DNA of 64,000 bases from Xylophilus sp. GOD-11R (GCF_033546935.1 NZ_CP137854.1:3844001-3908000); one strand, 5' to 3'. Positions 21,159 to 30,373 are shown, numbered from the stretch's first letter. Numbers and translations are program-made. The notes: generated from the sequence alone by a model not told the origin.

Positions 21159-22103
21159 TCAGCCCAGCAGGGCCTTGGTTTCAGCCAGGGTGGCGGGATC
21201 ATAGACAGCGCTGGCACCCAGCGCCGCGTCGATGCGTTTGGTCATGCCGGTGAGCACCTTGCCGGGGCCGCATTCGACCACGTGCGCGATGCCACGGCCG
21301 CGCAGGGCGGCGACGGACTCGACCCAGCGAACCGGGCCAAAAGCCTGTCGATAGAGCGCATCCCGGATCGCGTCCGGCGAATCCTGCACGGCGACGTCGA
21401 TATTGTTGACGACCGGGATCGACGGCGAGGCGATGTCGATGGCGGCGAGTCGCTCACGCAGGCGTTCGGCGGCCGGCTTCATCAGGCTGGAATGGAACGG
21501 GGCTGAAACCGGCAAGGGCAATGCACGCTTGGCTCCGGCCGCCTTGAGCGCCACGCAGGCTTCGTCTACCGCGGCCTTGGTGCCGGCGATGACCGTCTGA
21601 CCGGGATCGTTGAAATTGACCGCCTCGGCCGTCTCGGCGCCGCCCAGACGGGCCGTCACCTCGGCGCAGATCTCCGCCACGCGCGCGGCCTCCATCCCCA
21701 AGATGGCGGCCATCGCACCGACGCCCACCGGAACCGCTTCCTGCATGCACTGGGCCCGGAAACGCACCAGCGGGGCCGCCTGGGTGAGCGTCAGCGCGCC
21801 GGCGGCGACCAATGCGCCGTACTCACCGAGCGAATGGCCGGCGACCGCCGCCGGATCGGCTCCGCCTTCGGCCTTCCATGCGCGCCAGGCCGCGACACCG
21901 GCCACCAGCATGACCGGCTGGGTATTGGTGGTGAGGGCCAGCGCTTCCTTGGGGCCTTCGTGGATCAACTTGCCGATGTCTTCACCCAGCGCATCGGAGG
22001 CTTCCTTGAGCGTCTCGACCACGGCCGGATGATCGCCCCAGGCGTCCAGCATCCCGACGGATTGCGAACCCTGACCCGGGAAAACGAAAGCGAACGATGT
22101 CAT
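21159..22103 (-). CDS. fabD: Malonyl-CoA:ACP transacylase
   Basis: 314 residues. It moves malonyl from CoA to ACP. The N-terminal FVFPGQGSQSVGM and the nucleophile motif AGHSLGEYGAL are intact, the partner His lies in PVSAPFHSSLM, and a late VECGPGKVLTG is present. It lies directly downstream of fabH and upstream of fabG. The start is the first ATG, 73 bases after fabH. Confidence 0.97.
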   Translation of the reverse strand: MTSFAFVFPGQGSQSVGMLDAWGDHPAVVETLKEASDALGEDIGKLIHEGPKEALALTTNTQPVMLVAGVAAWRAWKAEGGADPAAVAGHSLGEYGALVAAGALTLTQAAPLVRFRAQCMQEAVPVGVGAMAAILGMEAARVAEICAEVTARLGGAETAEAVNFNDPGQTVIAGTKAAVDEACVALKAAGAKRALPLPVSAPFHSSLMKPAAERLRERLAAIDIASPSIPVVNNIDVAVQDSPDAIRDALYRQAFGPVRWVESVAALRGRGIAHVVECGPGKVLTGMTKRIDAALGASAVYDPATLAETKALLG

Positions 22104-22176
22104 GCGGCGAAATCCTGCACAGAAACGGAATGAAGAGAAGAAGGAAAAAGCCGCCTGGCGCGGTCGGCGGCGGATG

Positions 22177-23178
22177 CTACAGCGTCAGCAACACCGCACC
22201 CCAGGTGAATCCACCGCCGACGCCCTCGAGCATGACGGTATGGCCAGGCTGCGCACGTCCGGTACGAATCGCGAAATCGAGTGCGAGCGGAATCGAGGCG
22301 GCCGACGTGTTGCCGTGCTCGTCGACGGTGACCACGAGCTTATCCAGTGGCAACTTCATGCGTTTGGCGGTGCCCTGCATGATGCGGATGTTGGCCTGGT
22401 GCGGGATCAGCCAGTCGATGTCGGCATCGGACTTGCCGGCCTTGGCCAGGGTCGCCCGTGCCGCGCTTTCGAGCACGCCGACCGCCAGCTTGAAGACGGC
22501 CTGACCATCCATCTTGAGCAGCGGATCGCCGAGCACCGCGCCGCCCGACACATGGCCGGGCACGCAAAGGATGCCGACATGGCGCCCGTCGGCGTGCAGA
22601 TCGCTCGCCAGAATACCGGGCTTGTCGCTGGCTTCCAGCACCACCGCACCGGCGCCGTCGCCGAACAGCACGCAGGTCGTACGGTCGTTGAAGTCGAGGA
22701 TGCGCGAGAACACTTCCGCACCGACGACCAGCGCACGGCGCGCCGTGCCGCTCTTGATCATGGCGTCGGCGACCGTCAGCGCATAGACGAAGCCGCTGCA
22801 TACCGCCTGCACGTCGAACGCCGGGCAGCCGAGGATGGCTTTGGCCGATTCGGACGACTGCGCCAGCTTGTTCTGCAGGATGCAGGCCGTCGACGGAAAG
22901 ACCATGTCCGGCGTGGAAGTCGCCACGATGATCAAGTCGATGTCGGCCGGGCCGATGCCGGCCGCCTCCAGCGCAAGCAGCGAGGCCTGCAGGGCCAGGT
23001 CGCTGCTGGAGACGCCTTCGTCGGCGAAGTGCCGGGCACGGATGCCGGTGCGCTCGACGATCCATTCGTCGGAAGTCTCGATGCCGCGGGTGGCCAGTTC
23101 GGCGGCCAGGTCGGCGTTGGTCAATCGACGCGGGGGCAGGAAACTGCCGGTGCCGGCAATACGGGAAAAAATGGTCAT
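22177..23178 (-). CDS. fabH: Beta-ketoacyl-ACP synthase III
   Basis: 333 residues. It starts fatty-acid synthesis by condensing acetyl-CoA with malonyl-ACP. The Cys127-His-Asn triad is visible in [25 protein letters not shown] and [14 protein letters not shown]. The C-terminus [13 protein letters not shown] is typical. Its ATG overlaps the plsX stop (ATGA at 23175-23178), so initiation of fatty-acid synthesis and of phospholipid synthesis are coupled. Confidence 0.97.
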   Translation of the reverse strand: MTIFSRIAGTGSFLPPRRLTNADLAAELATRGIETSDEWIVERTGIRARHFADEGVSSSDLALQASLLALEAAGIGPADIDLIIVATSTPDMVFPSTACILQNKLAQSSESAKAILGCPAFDVQAVCSGFVYALTVADAMIKSGTARRALVVGAEVFSRILDFNDRTTCVLFGDGAGAVVLEASDKPGILASDLHADGRHVGILCVPGHVSGGAVLGDPLLKMDGQAVFKLAVGVLESAARATLAKAGKSDADIDWLIPHQANIRIMQGTAKRMKLPLDKLVVTVDEHGNTSAASIPLALDFAIRTGRAQPGHTVMLEGVGGGFTWGAVLLTL

Positions 23179-24221
23179 GTCGTGGTGCTGACGTCGACGA
23201 TAGTCGCATCGCGCGGGCGCAGCAGCGGCGCGGCGTGTGCGATGCGCGCCTGGACGCGCTCGAGCAGGTTGTTCTTCGCCGCATCATAGGCCCGCGCCAG
23301 CGCCTGTTCGAACGCCATCTCGTCGGCCGAGCCGTGGCTCTTGAACACCAGGCCACGCAGTCCGAGCAGCGCCGCACCGTTGTAGCGCCGGTAGTCCATG
23401 CGCCGCTTCAGCGCGTTCAGCACCGGGTAGGCCACGAGCGCGGCCAGCTTGGTCAGGGCGTTGCGCGAGAACTCTTCCTTGAGGAAGCCGACGATGACGC
23501 TCGCCAGCCCTTCGCTCGCCTTCAGCGCGACATTGCCCACGAAACCGTCGCAGACCACGATGTCGACCGTGCCCTTGAAGATGTCGTTGCCTTCCACGTT
23601 GCCGAAGAAGTTGAGGTCGCCGGAATTGCCGGCAGAACGCAACAATTCGCCCGCTTCCTTGATGACTTCGCTGCCCTTGATGGCTTCTTCGCCGATGTTG
23701 AGCAGGCCTACGGTCGGTTGCTCGTCACCGTTGATCACCGACGCCAGCGCCGAGCCCATCACCGCGAACTGCAACAGATGCTCTGCGGTGCAGTCGACGT
23801 TCGCGCCAAGGTCGAGCACCGTCGTGGCCAAGCCCTTGGCATTGGGCATGCGCGTGGCGATGGCCGGACGCTCGATGCCGTCGAGCGTCTTGAGCAGGTA
23901 GCGGGCGATGGCCATCAGGGCACCGGTATTGCCGGCCGACACGGCGACCTGGGCCGTGCCGTTCTTCACCTGCTGGATCGCGACGCGCATGGACGAATCT
24001 TTTTTGCGGCGAAGCGCGACCTCGACCGCGTCGTCCATGGTGACGACCTCGCTGGCCGCGACGATGGTCGCGCGCGGATGGGAGAAGCCGGCGAGCTTGT
24101 CGGGCTGCCCCACCAGCAACAGGCTGACGTCTGGATAGTGTTCCAGGAACTGCCGGCAGGCGGCCAGGGTGACGCGCGGCCCGTGGTCGCCCCCCATGCA
24201 ATCGACGGCGAGCGTGATCAT
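23175..24221 (-). CDS. plsX: Phosphate acyltransferase PlsX
   Basis: 348 residues from [19 protein letters not shown]. PlsX makes acyl-phosphate from acyl-ACP for the PlsY step of phospholipid synthesis and associates with the inner membrane. Family segments include [29 protein letters not shown] and [18 protein letters not shown]. The ten-residue extension to 24251 starts without support. It follows rpmF after about 127 bases that contain a hairpin. Confidence 0.97.
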   Translation of the reverse strand: MITLAVDCMGGDHGPRVTLAACRQFLEHYPDVSLLLVGQPDKLAGFSHPRATIVAASEVVTMDDAVEVALRRKKDSSMRVAIQQVKNGTAQVAVSAGNTGALMAIARYLLKTLDGIERPAIATRMPNAKGLATTVLDLGANVDCTAEHLLQFAVMGSALASVINGDEQPTVGLLNIGEEAIKGSEVIKEAGELLRSAGNSGDLNFFGNVEGNDIFKGTVDIVVCDGFVGNVALKASEGLASVIVGFLKEEFSRNALTKLAALVAYPVLNALKRRMDYRRYNGAALLGLRGLVFKSHGSADEMAFEQALARAYDAAKNNLLERVQARIAHAAPLLRPRDATIVDVSTTT

Positions 24222-24300
24222 GAAAGGCTTTCCGAAAGACCGCAGCGGCACGGCAGCAGTGCCAGGCGCGGAAACGAAGAAATGGCAGCCATCAAAACGA

Positions 24301-24333
24301 AGGCCCGAGCTACGGAAAAAGTAGCGCGGGCCT
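24301..24333 (-). terminator. Intercistronic hairpin between rpmF and plsX
   Basis: AGGCCCG (24301-24307) pairs with CGGGCCT (24327-24333), and GCTAC (24309-24313) with GTAGC (24321-24325), with one mismatch between the two arms and a 7-base loop. On the minus strand the sequence after the stem is T-rich but broken (TTCGTTTTG). It could act as a partial terminator or RNA-processing site that keeps plsX-fab expression below that of rpmF. Confidence 0.4.
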
Positions 24334-24348
24334 GGGCGGCAGCGTCGA

Positions 24349-24531
24349 TCAGGCTTCGGATTTGTTCTTCAGAACCTGGCGACCACGGTAGAAACCGTTG
24401 GGGCTGATGTGGTGACGGAGGTGGGTTTCGCCGGTATTGGCTTCCACTGCGATGCCCGGCACCGTCAGGGCGTTGTGCGAACGGTGCATGCCGCGCTTGG
24501 ACGGGGACTTCTTGTTTTGCTGAACTGCCAT
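24349..24531 (-). CDS. rpmF: 50S ribosomal protein L32
   Basis: 60 residues from [20 protein letters not shown], the usual L32 start. Basic throughout, it ends [16 protein letters not shown]. It lacks the Cys pairs seen in some bacterial L32, as is common in proteobacteria. It is flanked by yceD and plsX in the conserved yceD-rpmF-plsX-fabH order. Confidence 0.98.
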   Translation of the reverse strand: MAVQQNKKSPSKRGMHRSHNALTVPGIAVEANTGETHLRHHISPNGFYRGRQVLKNKSEA

Positions 24532-24646
24532 GATGGCTCCTGCATTCGGTAGGTGGGTTGGATGCGCTCCAAGACCGTCAAGGGGGACCCGGCTCAAGTG
24601 CCGGGACCGCATTCGTTCAGCCTCGTGAATTTGCGCGTAGCCAGCG

Positions 24647-24676
24647 ATTATAGCCCGCCGCGTGCAAGCTAGCCAA
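24647..24676 (-). promoter_or_regulatory. rpmF: Probable rpmF promoter
   Basis: On the minus strand TTGGCT (24676-24671) stands 18 bases before a perfect TATAAT (24652-24647). The -35 box overlaps the yceD stop codon. Transcription would start near 24640, giving a leader of about 109 bases before rpmF. That leader contains a 6-bp hairpin (24588-24593 with 24600-24605). Confidence 0.5.
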
Positions 24677-25244
24677 GCTTGCCTTTGTTGAGGCCCGCGA
24701 GCACAGCGAATGGATGGGCCCGCGCCTCTTCGGCAGCCGCGAAATCCGGGTCTTCCACCGAGGTCGGCAGCGCGACCGGACAGGCCTCGTGCAACGGCAC
24801 CGGCGGCATCGCGAGCAGGAGCTCGTCCTCGACAAGCTCGCGCAATGGCAGGTCGCGGCGAATGACCAGCAGGTCTTCCTCGGATTCGTCGTCTTCGGCG
24901 TCGGCAGTGGCTTCGTCGGCCACGAAGCGGAAGCGCGTTTCGAACGCCACCGGCATTTCCACCGGCTGCAGGCAACGCTGGCAGGTCATCGGCAAGACGG
25001 CGTCGCCGGACAGCGCGAGCCACGGCACGCCCACGGTTCCCGTGGCATCGCGCCATTCACCCGTTGCGAGCCATTGCACCGAATGCCCTTCGGGCGCGCC
25101 GGTGATGTCCTCGACCAGCCGCGGGTATCGGGCCAGGGGGTCGACGGCCTCCAGGCGTGCGCCGGATCGGGCGAACGCGGGAACGTCCAGGCTGTCGGGC
25201 GTGAAGTCTTTTTCCATCGAATCAGTGTAAGAGAATCGGGCCAT
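24669..25244 (-). CDS. yceD: YceD/DUF177 family protein (23S rRNA accumulation protein)
   Basis: 191 residues from [14 protein letters not shown] at 25244, chosen because GGAGG stands five bases before this ATG. MEKDF at 25217 is an alternative without a ribosome site. The DUF177 core with its paired cysteines [13 protein letters not shown] and the acidic stretch rich in Asp/Glu are present. Family members are linked to 23S rRNA levels in bacteria and plants. The start codon overlaps the divergent maf start (25243) by two bases, so the two genes share one start region. Confidence 0.87.
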   Translation of the reverse strand: MARFSYTDSMEKDFTPDSLDVPAFARSGARLEAVDPLARYPRLVEDITGAPEGHSVQWLATGEWRDATGTVGVPWLALSGDAVLPMTCQRCLQPVEMPVAFETRFRFVADEATADAEDDESEEDLLVIRRDLPLRELVEDELLLAMPPVPLHEACPVALPTSVEDPDFAAAEEARAHPFAVLAGLNKGKLG

Positions 25245-25872
25245 GCATTCCTCCGATCCCCTGCCCTCCGCCAGCCTGTTGTCGCGGCCCTCCGGCGGCC
25301 GCCGCGTGGTGCTCGGCTCCACGTCCGTCTACCGGCGTGAGTTGATGCAGCGTCTGCGATTGCCGTTCGAGGTCGCCGCTCCGGATGTCGACGAAACGCC
25401 ACATCCGGGCGAAGCTCCCGAGGCGCTCGCACGGCGGCTCGGGCTGGCCAAGGCACGTGCCGTGGCGCGGATGCATCCCGAGGCGCTGGTGATCGGCTCC
25501 GACCAGGTCGCCGACCTCGACGGCGAAGCGCTCGGCAAACCCGGCGACCACGCCCGCGCCGTCACACAACTGCGGCGCATGCGAGGGCGCACCGTCGTCT
25601 TCCAGACCGCCGTGAGCGTGGTCTGCGCGGCGTCGGCCTTCGAGGCGTCCGAACTCGCCGCCGTTCGCGTGCGGTTTCGCGATCTGTCCGACAGCGAGAT
25701 CGAGCATTACCTGCGCACCGAACAGCCCTACGACTGTGCCGGCAGCGCCAAGAGCGAAGGCCTGGGCATCAGCCTGCTCGAATCGATCGAAAACGACGAC
25801 CCGACTGCCCTGATCGGTCTTCCCCTGATCCGCACCTGCCGGCTGCTGCGCGCCGGTGGACTGGTTTTCTGA
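25243..25872 (+). CDS. Maf-like nucleoside triphosphate pyrophosphatase (YceF type)
   Basis: 209 residues. Maf proteins hydrolyse non-canonical or modified nucleotides; the YceF branch prefers m7GTP. Motifs: LGSTSVYRRELMQRL at the start of the domain (about residue 24), the acidic PDVDETP, and the catalytic Asp region IGSDQVADLDG, followed by LGKPGDHARAVTQLRRMRG. The N-terminal 20 residues are a short extension. The ATG sits back to back with the yceD ATG. Its stop overlaps the next gene's start (TGATG), forming a two-gene operon. Confidence 0.92.
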   Translation: MHSSDPLPSASLLSRPSGGRRVVLGSTSVYRRELMQRLRLPFEVAAPDVDETPHPGEAPEALARRLGLAKARAVARMHPEALVIGSDQVADLDGEALGKPGDHARAVTQLRRMRGRTVVFQTAVSVVCAASAFEASELAAVRVRFRDLSDSEIEHYLRTEQPYDCAGSAKSEGLGISLLESIENDDPTALIGLPLIRTCRLLRAGGLVF

Positions 25873-26633
25873 TGACGACGCCCGGCCATCTCTATCTCGT
25901 TCCCGCCCCGCTGGACTTCGGCTGCGCCGTGCAGTCGCCGCTGACCGACGCACTGCCCGACGCCACCTTGCGCGCTGCCGCCGGCATCACCCACTGGATC
26001 TGCGAAAACGCCAAAAGCGCCCGCGCCTATCTCAAGCGGATCGACGCGATCCATCCGCTGGCAACCACCATCCAGGCACAGAACATCGTCGAACTGCCGC
26101 GCGAGGTGCACAAAAAGGGCGATCACCACGGCGGTTTCGACGCCCGGCCGCTGCTGGCGGCCGCCCTGCAGGGCCACGATGTCGGATTGCTCAGCGAGGC
26201 CGGCATGCCGGCAGTCGCCGATCCGGGCTCGTCGGTGGTTCGGGCGGCACACGATCTGGGTCTGGCGGTCAAACCGCTGGTCGGCCCGGTTTCCCTCCTG
26301 CTCGCCCTGGCGGCGAGCGGCCTGAACGGCCAGAACTTCGCTTTCGTCGGCTATCTGCCCCAAGACGCGACAGAACGCACCGATCGCATCCGCGCACTGG
26401 AGTCGATTGCCTTGCGCACCGGTCAGACGCAGCTCTTCATCGAAACCCCCTACCGCAACGCCGCCCTGTTGCAGGCGCTGGTGGCCTCGCTGCAGCCCAA
26501 CGCGCGGCTGTCCGTCAGTTGGGGCTTGACGCTGCCCGACGGCCGCACCCGCAGCGCAGACGTCAAAACCTGGAAACGCACGCCGGCCGGCCCGGACAAC
26601 CAGACACCGGCGGTGTTCGCGATCGGACGTTAG
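25872..26633 (+). CDS. SAM-dependent tetrapyrrole-methylase-family protein (RsmI-related)
   Basis: 253 residues. The start HLYLVPAPLDFG and the segment GLLSEAGMPAVADPGSSVVRAAHDLGL, then KPLVGPVSLLLALAASGLNGQNFAFVGYLP, give the typical RsmI/CbiF-like SAM methylase fold. RsmI itself methylates C1402 of 16S rRNA, but this branch replaces the usual VATPIGN start with VPAPLDF, so it may be a paralogue with another target. Translation is coupled to maf (TGATG). It runs tail to tail into the S49 peptidase gene with a 4-base overlap of stop codons. Confidence 0.85.
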   Translation: MTTPGHLYLVPAPLDFGCAVQSPLTDALPDATLRAAAGITHWICENAKSARAYLKRIDAIHPLATTIQAQNIVELPREVHKKGDHHGGFDARPLLAAALQGHDVGLLSEAGMPAVADPGSSVVRAAHDLGLAVKPLVGPVSLLLALAASGLNGQNFAFVGYLPQDATERTDRIRALESIALRTGQTQLFIETPYRNAALLQALVASLQPNARLSVSWGLTLPDGRTRSADVKTWKRTPAGPDNQTPAVFAIGR

Positions 26634-27664
26634 CGAATGGCGGGCAGGTAGCCGAGCGACCGCACGGCCGACTCGCCCATCGCCGCGCCGAACTTCTTGG
26701 CCAGGCGCTCGGCGACGTTGTCGTGGCGGGTGTAGTCGACCACCTCCTCGGCCTTGACCACTTCGCGGGCGACGTAGTCCAGGTTTCCGAGCTTGTCGGC
26801 CAGGCCCATGGCCACGGCTTCCTGGCCGGTCCAGAACAGGCCGCTGAAGGTTTCCGGCGTTTCCTTCAGACGCTCGCCGCGCCCCTTGCGAACGACGGCA
26901 ATGAATTGCCCGTGAATCTGGTCGAGCACCGCCTGCGCGTAGCCGCGCTGTTTATCGCTCATCGGGCTGAAGGGATCGAGAAACCCCTTGTTCTCGCCGG
27001 CGGTGAGCAAGCGCCGTTCCACGCCCACCTTGTCCATCAGGCCGGTGAAGCCGAAGCCGTCCATCAGCACGCCGATGCTGCCGACGACGCTGGCCTTGTC
27101 GACGAAGATCTCGTCGGTACCGGCGGCGATGTAATAGGCCGCCGACGCGCAGCTTTCTTCCACGACCGCGTAGATCGGCTTCTTGTACTTGGCCTTGAGT
27201 CGCAGGATCTCGTCGTTGATCATGCCGGCCTGCACCGGGCTGCCGCCGGGCGAATTGATGAGCAACACCACGGCCTGGGCGCCCTCGTCCTCGAAGGCGC
27301 TGCGCATCGAAGCATTGACGAATTCGGCGCTGGCTTCGGCGCCATCGGCGATTTCGCCCTTGATGTCGATCACCGCGGTATGCGCGGTGGTCTTGGCCGT
27401 GGTCGGCTGCGCACGGCTGAAAAGCAGCCAGCCGGCGACGATCAGCACCAGCAGCCAGGAAAGCCGCGTGAAAGTCTTCCAGCGGCGCGCGGAACGTTGC
27501 TCGGCGATCGCGGCGAACGCCAGCTTTTCGAGCGTGGTGCGCTCCCAGTTCTGGTTGTCCGACGCGCGGCGACCCGTGGGCACGGGCGGCGGGGGCGGAG
27601 GCGGCGGCGGGGGTGGCGGTGCCGGCTCCAGGGGATCGCGGAAATCAGGATCGGACGACGACAT
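26630..27664 (-). CDS. S49 family signal peptide peptidase (SppA-like)
   Basis: 344 residues. A cytoplasmic tail with twelve consecutive prolines (residues about 16-27) leads to one membrane helix at about 65-83 (LSWLLVLIVAGWLLF). The periplasmic S49 domain follows: VVLLINSPGGSPVQAG, the nucleophile Ser in ESCASAAYYIAAGTDEI, and the Lys base further on (RLLTAGENKGFLDPF). This is the short, single-domain SppA type that clears cleaved signal peptides. It lies downstream of the Rieske gene (4 bases). Confidence 0.9.
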   Translation of the reverse strand: MSSSDPDFRDPLEPAPPPPPPPPPPPPVPTGRRASDNQNWERTTLEKLAFAAIAEQRSARRWKTFTRLSWLLVLIVAGWLLFSRAQPTTAKTTAHTAVIDIKGEIADGAEASAEFVNASMRSAFEDEGAQAVVLLINSPGGSPVQAGMINDEILRLKAKYKKPIYAVVEESCASAAYYIAAGTDEIFVDKASVVGSIGVLMDGFGFTGLMDKVGVERRLLTAGENKGFLDPFSPMSDKQRGYAQAVLDQIHGQFIAVVRKGRGERLKETPETFSGLFWTGQEAVAMGLADKLGNLDYVAREVVKAEEVVDYTRHDNVAERLAKKFGAAMGESAVRSLGYLPAIR

Positions 27665-27668
27665 CGCT

Positions 27669-28061
27669 TTAAAACTCGACAGGTTTCAGGTTGAAGGCAG
27701 TATGCCAGCGCACCACTCCGCCGGACTCGCTTAGTTGTATCTTGACCAGGCCGCCCCGGCACGGCCCGTGCTCGCACCGGCCGGAGCCCGGGTCGTAGGC
27801 CGCACCGTGGAACTGGCACAACAGCCAGTGGCCTGAATCGTCGAAGACACGGCCGGCTTCGATGTCGAGTTCCACCGCGACGTGCGCGCAACGGTTGAGG
27901 TAGGCGACGGGCGTTCCCCGGTAGCGGACCGCAAACGCCGTGCAGGTCTGGCCGCCGTAGCGGACATCGAAACCGACGGCACGACCGCCGTCCTGCAGTT
28001 CGTCACTGCCGCAGAGCGCGATGCCGGACGGAGGGGGTTCGTCGTCGAACAATCCGTGCAT
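27669..28061 (-). CDS. Rieske [2Fe-2S] protein
   Basis: 130 residues, a stand-alone Rieske domain. The ligands are the Cys and His of CAHVAVELD and those of LLCQFHGAAYDPGSGRCEHGPC (C-x-H, then C-x2-H). There is no signal peptide and no oxygenase domain, so it is probably a soluble ferredoxin-like electron carrier or an accessory protein. It lies 11 bases after a HAD phosphatase gene and 4 bases before the S49 gene, an arrangement seen in related Burkholderiales. Partner unknown. Confidence 0.88.
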   Translation of the reverse strand: MHGLFDDEPPPSGIALCGSDELQDGGRAVGFDVRYGGQTCTAFAVRYRGTPVAYLNRCAHVAVELDIEAGRVFDDSGHWLLCQFHGAAYDPGSGRCEHGPCRGGLVKIQLSESGGVVRWHTAFNLKPVEF

Positions 28062-28072
28062 CGCGGCCTCCT

Positions 28073-28756
28073 TCAGCCGTTGACCGTCATCCAGGCCGAG
28101 AGGTCGGCCACCGAATGGGCGACATGCAGCGGCCCGAGCGCGCCGAACGCCTCCGGCGTATGGGCGCCGTAACTCACGCCGAGGCTGGCGCAGCCGGCGT
28201 TTCTAGCCATGAGCAGGTCGTGCGTCGTGTCGCCGATCATCAGCATGCCGGCCGGCGGCACGCCGAGATCGGCCGAGAGCTCGTGCAGCATCAGGGGATC
28301 GGGCTTGCCGGCGGTTTCGTCGGCGGTGCGCGAAGCGTCGAACATGCCACGCAACTCGACCGAGTCGAGCGCCTCGTCGAGGCCGCGCCGGCTCTTGCCG
28401 GTCGCCACGGCCAGTTGGTGGCCGCGCTCCTTGAGCGCGTTGAGCAGCGGCAGCACGCCGTCGAACAGGCTCAGATCATCGTGGTGCTTGCGGTAGTGGT
28501 GGCGATAGCGCTCGTTGAGCTGCGGATAGCGCTCGGGCGGCACGTCCGGCGCCGCGTGGGCGAGCGCCTGGCCAAGGCTCATGCCGATCACGTAAGCGGC
28601 CGAGCGGTCGTCGGGCACGGTGCCGCCCACGTCGCGCACCGCCGCCTGGATGCAGCGCACGATGATGCCGGTCGAGTCGTAGAGCGTGCCGTCCCAGTCG
28701 AATACGACGAGGCCGAAACGCGGGGCGGAAAGAGAGGAGGTCGGAGATTCGGGCAT
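28073..28756 (-). CDS. HAD-family phosphatase (phosphoglycolate phosphatase-like)
   Basis: 227 residues from MPESPTSSLSAPRFGLVVFDWDGTLYD, with a GTG four codons upstream as an alternative. HAD motif I is FDWDGTLYDST (nucleophile Asp), motif II VATGKS, and motifs III/IV are K-PDPLMLHE and MIGDTTHDLLMARNAG. The helical cap after motif I matches the Gph branch; substrate not certain. It shares the operon with rluC (upstream, 36 bases) and the Rieske gene. rluC-Gph-Rieske-SppA is a conserved neighbourhood in this bacterial group. Confidence 0.88.
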   Translation of the reverse strand: MPESPTSSLSAPRFGLVVFDWDGTLYDSTGIIVRCIQAAVRDVGGTVPDDRSAAYVIGMSLGQALAHAAPDVPPERYPQLNERYRHHYRKHHDDLSLFDGVLPLLNALKERGHQLAVATGKSRRGLDEALDSVELRGMFDASRTADETAGKPDPLMLHELSADLGVPPAGMLMIGDTTHDLLMARNAGCASLGVSYGAHTPEAFGALGPLHVAHSVADLSAWMTVNG

Positions 28757-28792
28757 GTAGTCCGCCACTATAGAACCCGTCGATGACAGGCG

Positions 28793-29788
28793 TCAGGGCG
28801 CCGTCGGTTCCCACGCAGCCAACTCGGGCGGCAGGTCGGCCTGCAGCGCGACCCGCTCGCCGGTCGACGGATGATCGAACTGCAGCCGCCAGGCGTGCAG
28901 GAACATGCGGCCGAGCCCGGCCTTCTGCAGCCGATGGTTCAGATCGAAGTCCCCGTATTTGTCGTCGCCCGCGATACCGTGGCCCGCCGACGACAGGTGC
29001 ACCCGGATCTGGTGCGTGCGCCCGGTCTTGATCGTCACTTCCAGCAGACTCAGCGTCGGCAGGCCGACCTCCGGTCGCGCGGGCGCGGTGGAGCGCAGCT
29101 TCACCAGCGTGATGGCGCGCATGGCGTCGGGGTCGTCCGGCGTCGTCACGCGCACGCGGCGCTCGCCGTCGGCCAGCAGGAACTTGCGCAGCGGCTGGTC
29201 GAGCACCTTCAGCCGCGCCGGCCAGGCGCCGCTGACCAGGGCCAGGTAGGTCTTGTCGGTGGCGCGCTCTCGGAACTGGTCCTGCAGCCGCGTCAGCGCG
29301 GAGCGGCGTTTGGCGATCAGCAGGATGCCCGAGGTGTCGCGATCCAGCCGATGCACCAGTTCTAGAAAACGGGCTTGCGGCCGGGCACGCCGCAACTGCT
29401 CGATCACACCGAAGCTGACGCCACTGCCGCCGTGCACCGCTGTGCCGGCCGGCTTGTCGATCGCCAGCACGAAGTCGTCTTCGTGCAGCACGGTGAATTC
29501 GCGCGGCGGCACCGCGCGCACGGTTTCCGGGTCCGGCTCGGCCGACACGCGCACCGGCGGCAAGCGCACCGCGTCGCCGGCCTGCACCCGCGTGTCGGCG
29601 GACGCGCGTCCCTTGTTCACCCGCACCTCGCCGCTGCGGATGATGCGGTAGACATGGGTCTTGGGCACTCCCTTCAGATGGCGCAGCAGGAAGTTGTCCA
29701 GGCGCTGGCCGGCGGACTCCTCGTCGACCACGACGATTTTCACCGCCGCCGCCGATGCCCCGGTTTTGCCCCCTATAATGTCTTTCAC
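28793..29788 (-). CDS. rluC: 23S rRNA pseudouridine synthase RluC
   Basis: Up to 331 residues. An N-terminal S4 domain (ESAGQRLDNFLLRHLKGVP) precedes the RsuA/RluA catalytic domain with the Asp motif HRLDRDTSGILLIAK and the late RTHQIRVHLSSAGHGIAGD. RluC forms pseudouridines 955, 2504 and 2580 in E. coli 23S rRNA. The start is unsure: GTG at 29788, or GTG at 29743 (VKIVVVDEES), which matches where homologues begin. It is divergent from rne; a TATAAT pointing towards rne lies within the first codons of the longer version. Confidence 0.92.
   Translation of the reverse strand: MKDIIGGKTGASAAAVKIVVVDEESAGQRLDNFLLRHLKGVPKTHVYRIIRSGEVRVNKGRASADTRVQAGDAVRLPPVRVSAEPDPETVRAVPPREFTVLHEDDFVLAIDKPAGTAVHGGSGVSFGVIEQLRRARPQARFLELVHRLDRDTSGILLIAKRRSALTRLQDQFRERATDKTYLALVSGAWPARLKVLDQPLRKFLLADGERRVRVTTPDDPDAMRAITLVKLRSTAPARPEVGLPTLSLLEVTIKTGRTHQIRVHLSSAGHGIAGDDKYGDFDLNHRLQKAGLGRMFLHAWRLQFDHPSTGERVALQADLPPELAAWEPTAP
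29774..29779 (+). promoter_or_regulatory. rne: Probable rne promoter -10 box
   Basis: A perfect TATAAT on the plus strand in a GC-rich setting, 595 bases before the rne start and overlapping the 5' end of rluC. No matching -35 hexamer was found, which leaves some doubt. Confidence 0.42.
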
Positions 29789-30373
29789 CGTTGTGCTGCC
29801 GTAAGTGGTTGATTTGCCTGGAGTTTAGTCCAGCCTCCCTTTAGCGGCCCCGCGGCAGGTCGATGCCACCTGCGGCTTTGCCGGAACGATCGCACTCTTC
29901 ATTCAGTGCATCGCCCCCCAAACTCGCCGGGCGAGCCGACTCCTTGAAACACCCGAACCGGAATACCAAACCGGCCCGCGTCGAGCCCCATTTGGCCGCC
30001 GCCGGTCGGCGGATCTAGCGAGACTTCCCCGTGTTGATGGCACTGCTTTCCACCCTCTTGCGTTGGCTGATGCCACCGCCGTCGGGTGCGTGGGTGGTTG
30101 CCCCGACCATCGTGTGGGCCGAAGGCGCCCACCCTGCCGCACCCGCGCGGCAGCGTCCGTTCCTCGCACCCATCCACGAGCCCCCACCCCGTCGCCCGAG
30201 CTGACCAGCTCGCAGCTTTCGCGGTTTTTCACGGCTATTCCCCGTTCGTTTCAGGCGTCGATTCAGCATCGTTGGCCCATCCAGGGCATGTTCCGGTCCA
30301 CCGGCACGGCAAGCTCGCCACCATTTCCAGGCGCGCCGCGACGGTGACCACTGATACGAAAAAGGTACGCCTC
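29786..30373 (+). promoter_or_regulatory. rne: Long rne 5' leader
   Basis: Nearly 590 bases without a credible gene precede rne. They contain several small hairpins (CTGGA/TCCAG near 29820, GCAGGT/ACCTGC near 29855, CCGCCG/CGGCGG near 30000). In E. coli the 361-base rne leader lets RNase E degrade its own mRNA; a similar autoregulatory role is inferred here. The frame that stays open upstream of the rne ATG (from 30086) has no ribosome site and no protein-like character. Confidence 0.5.
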
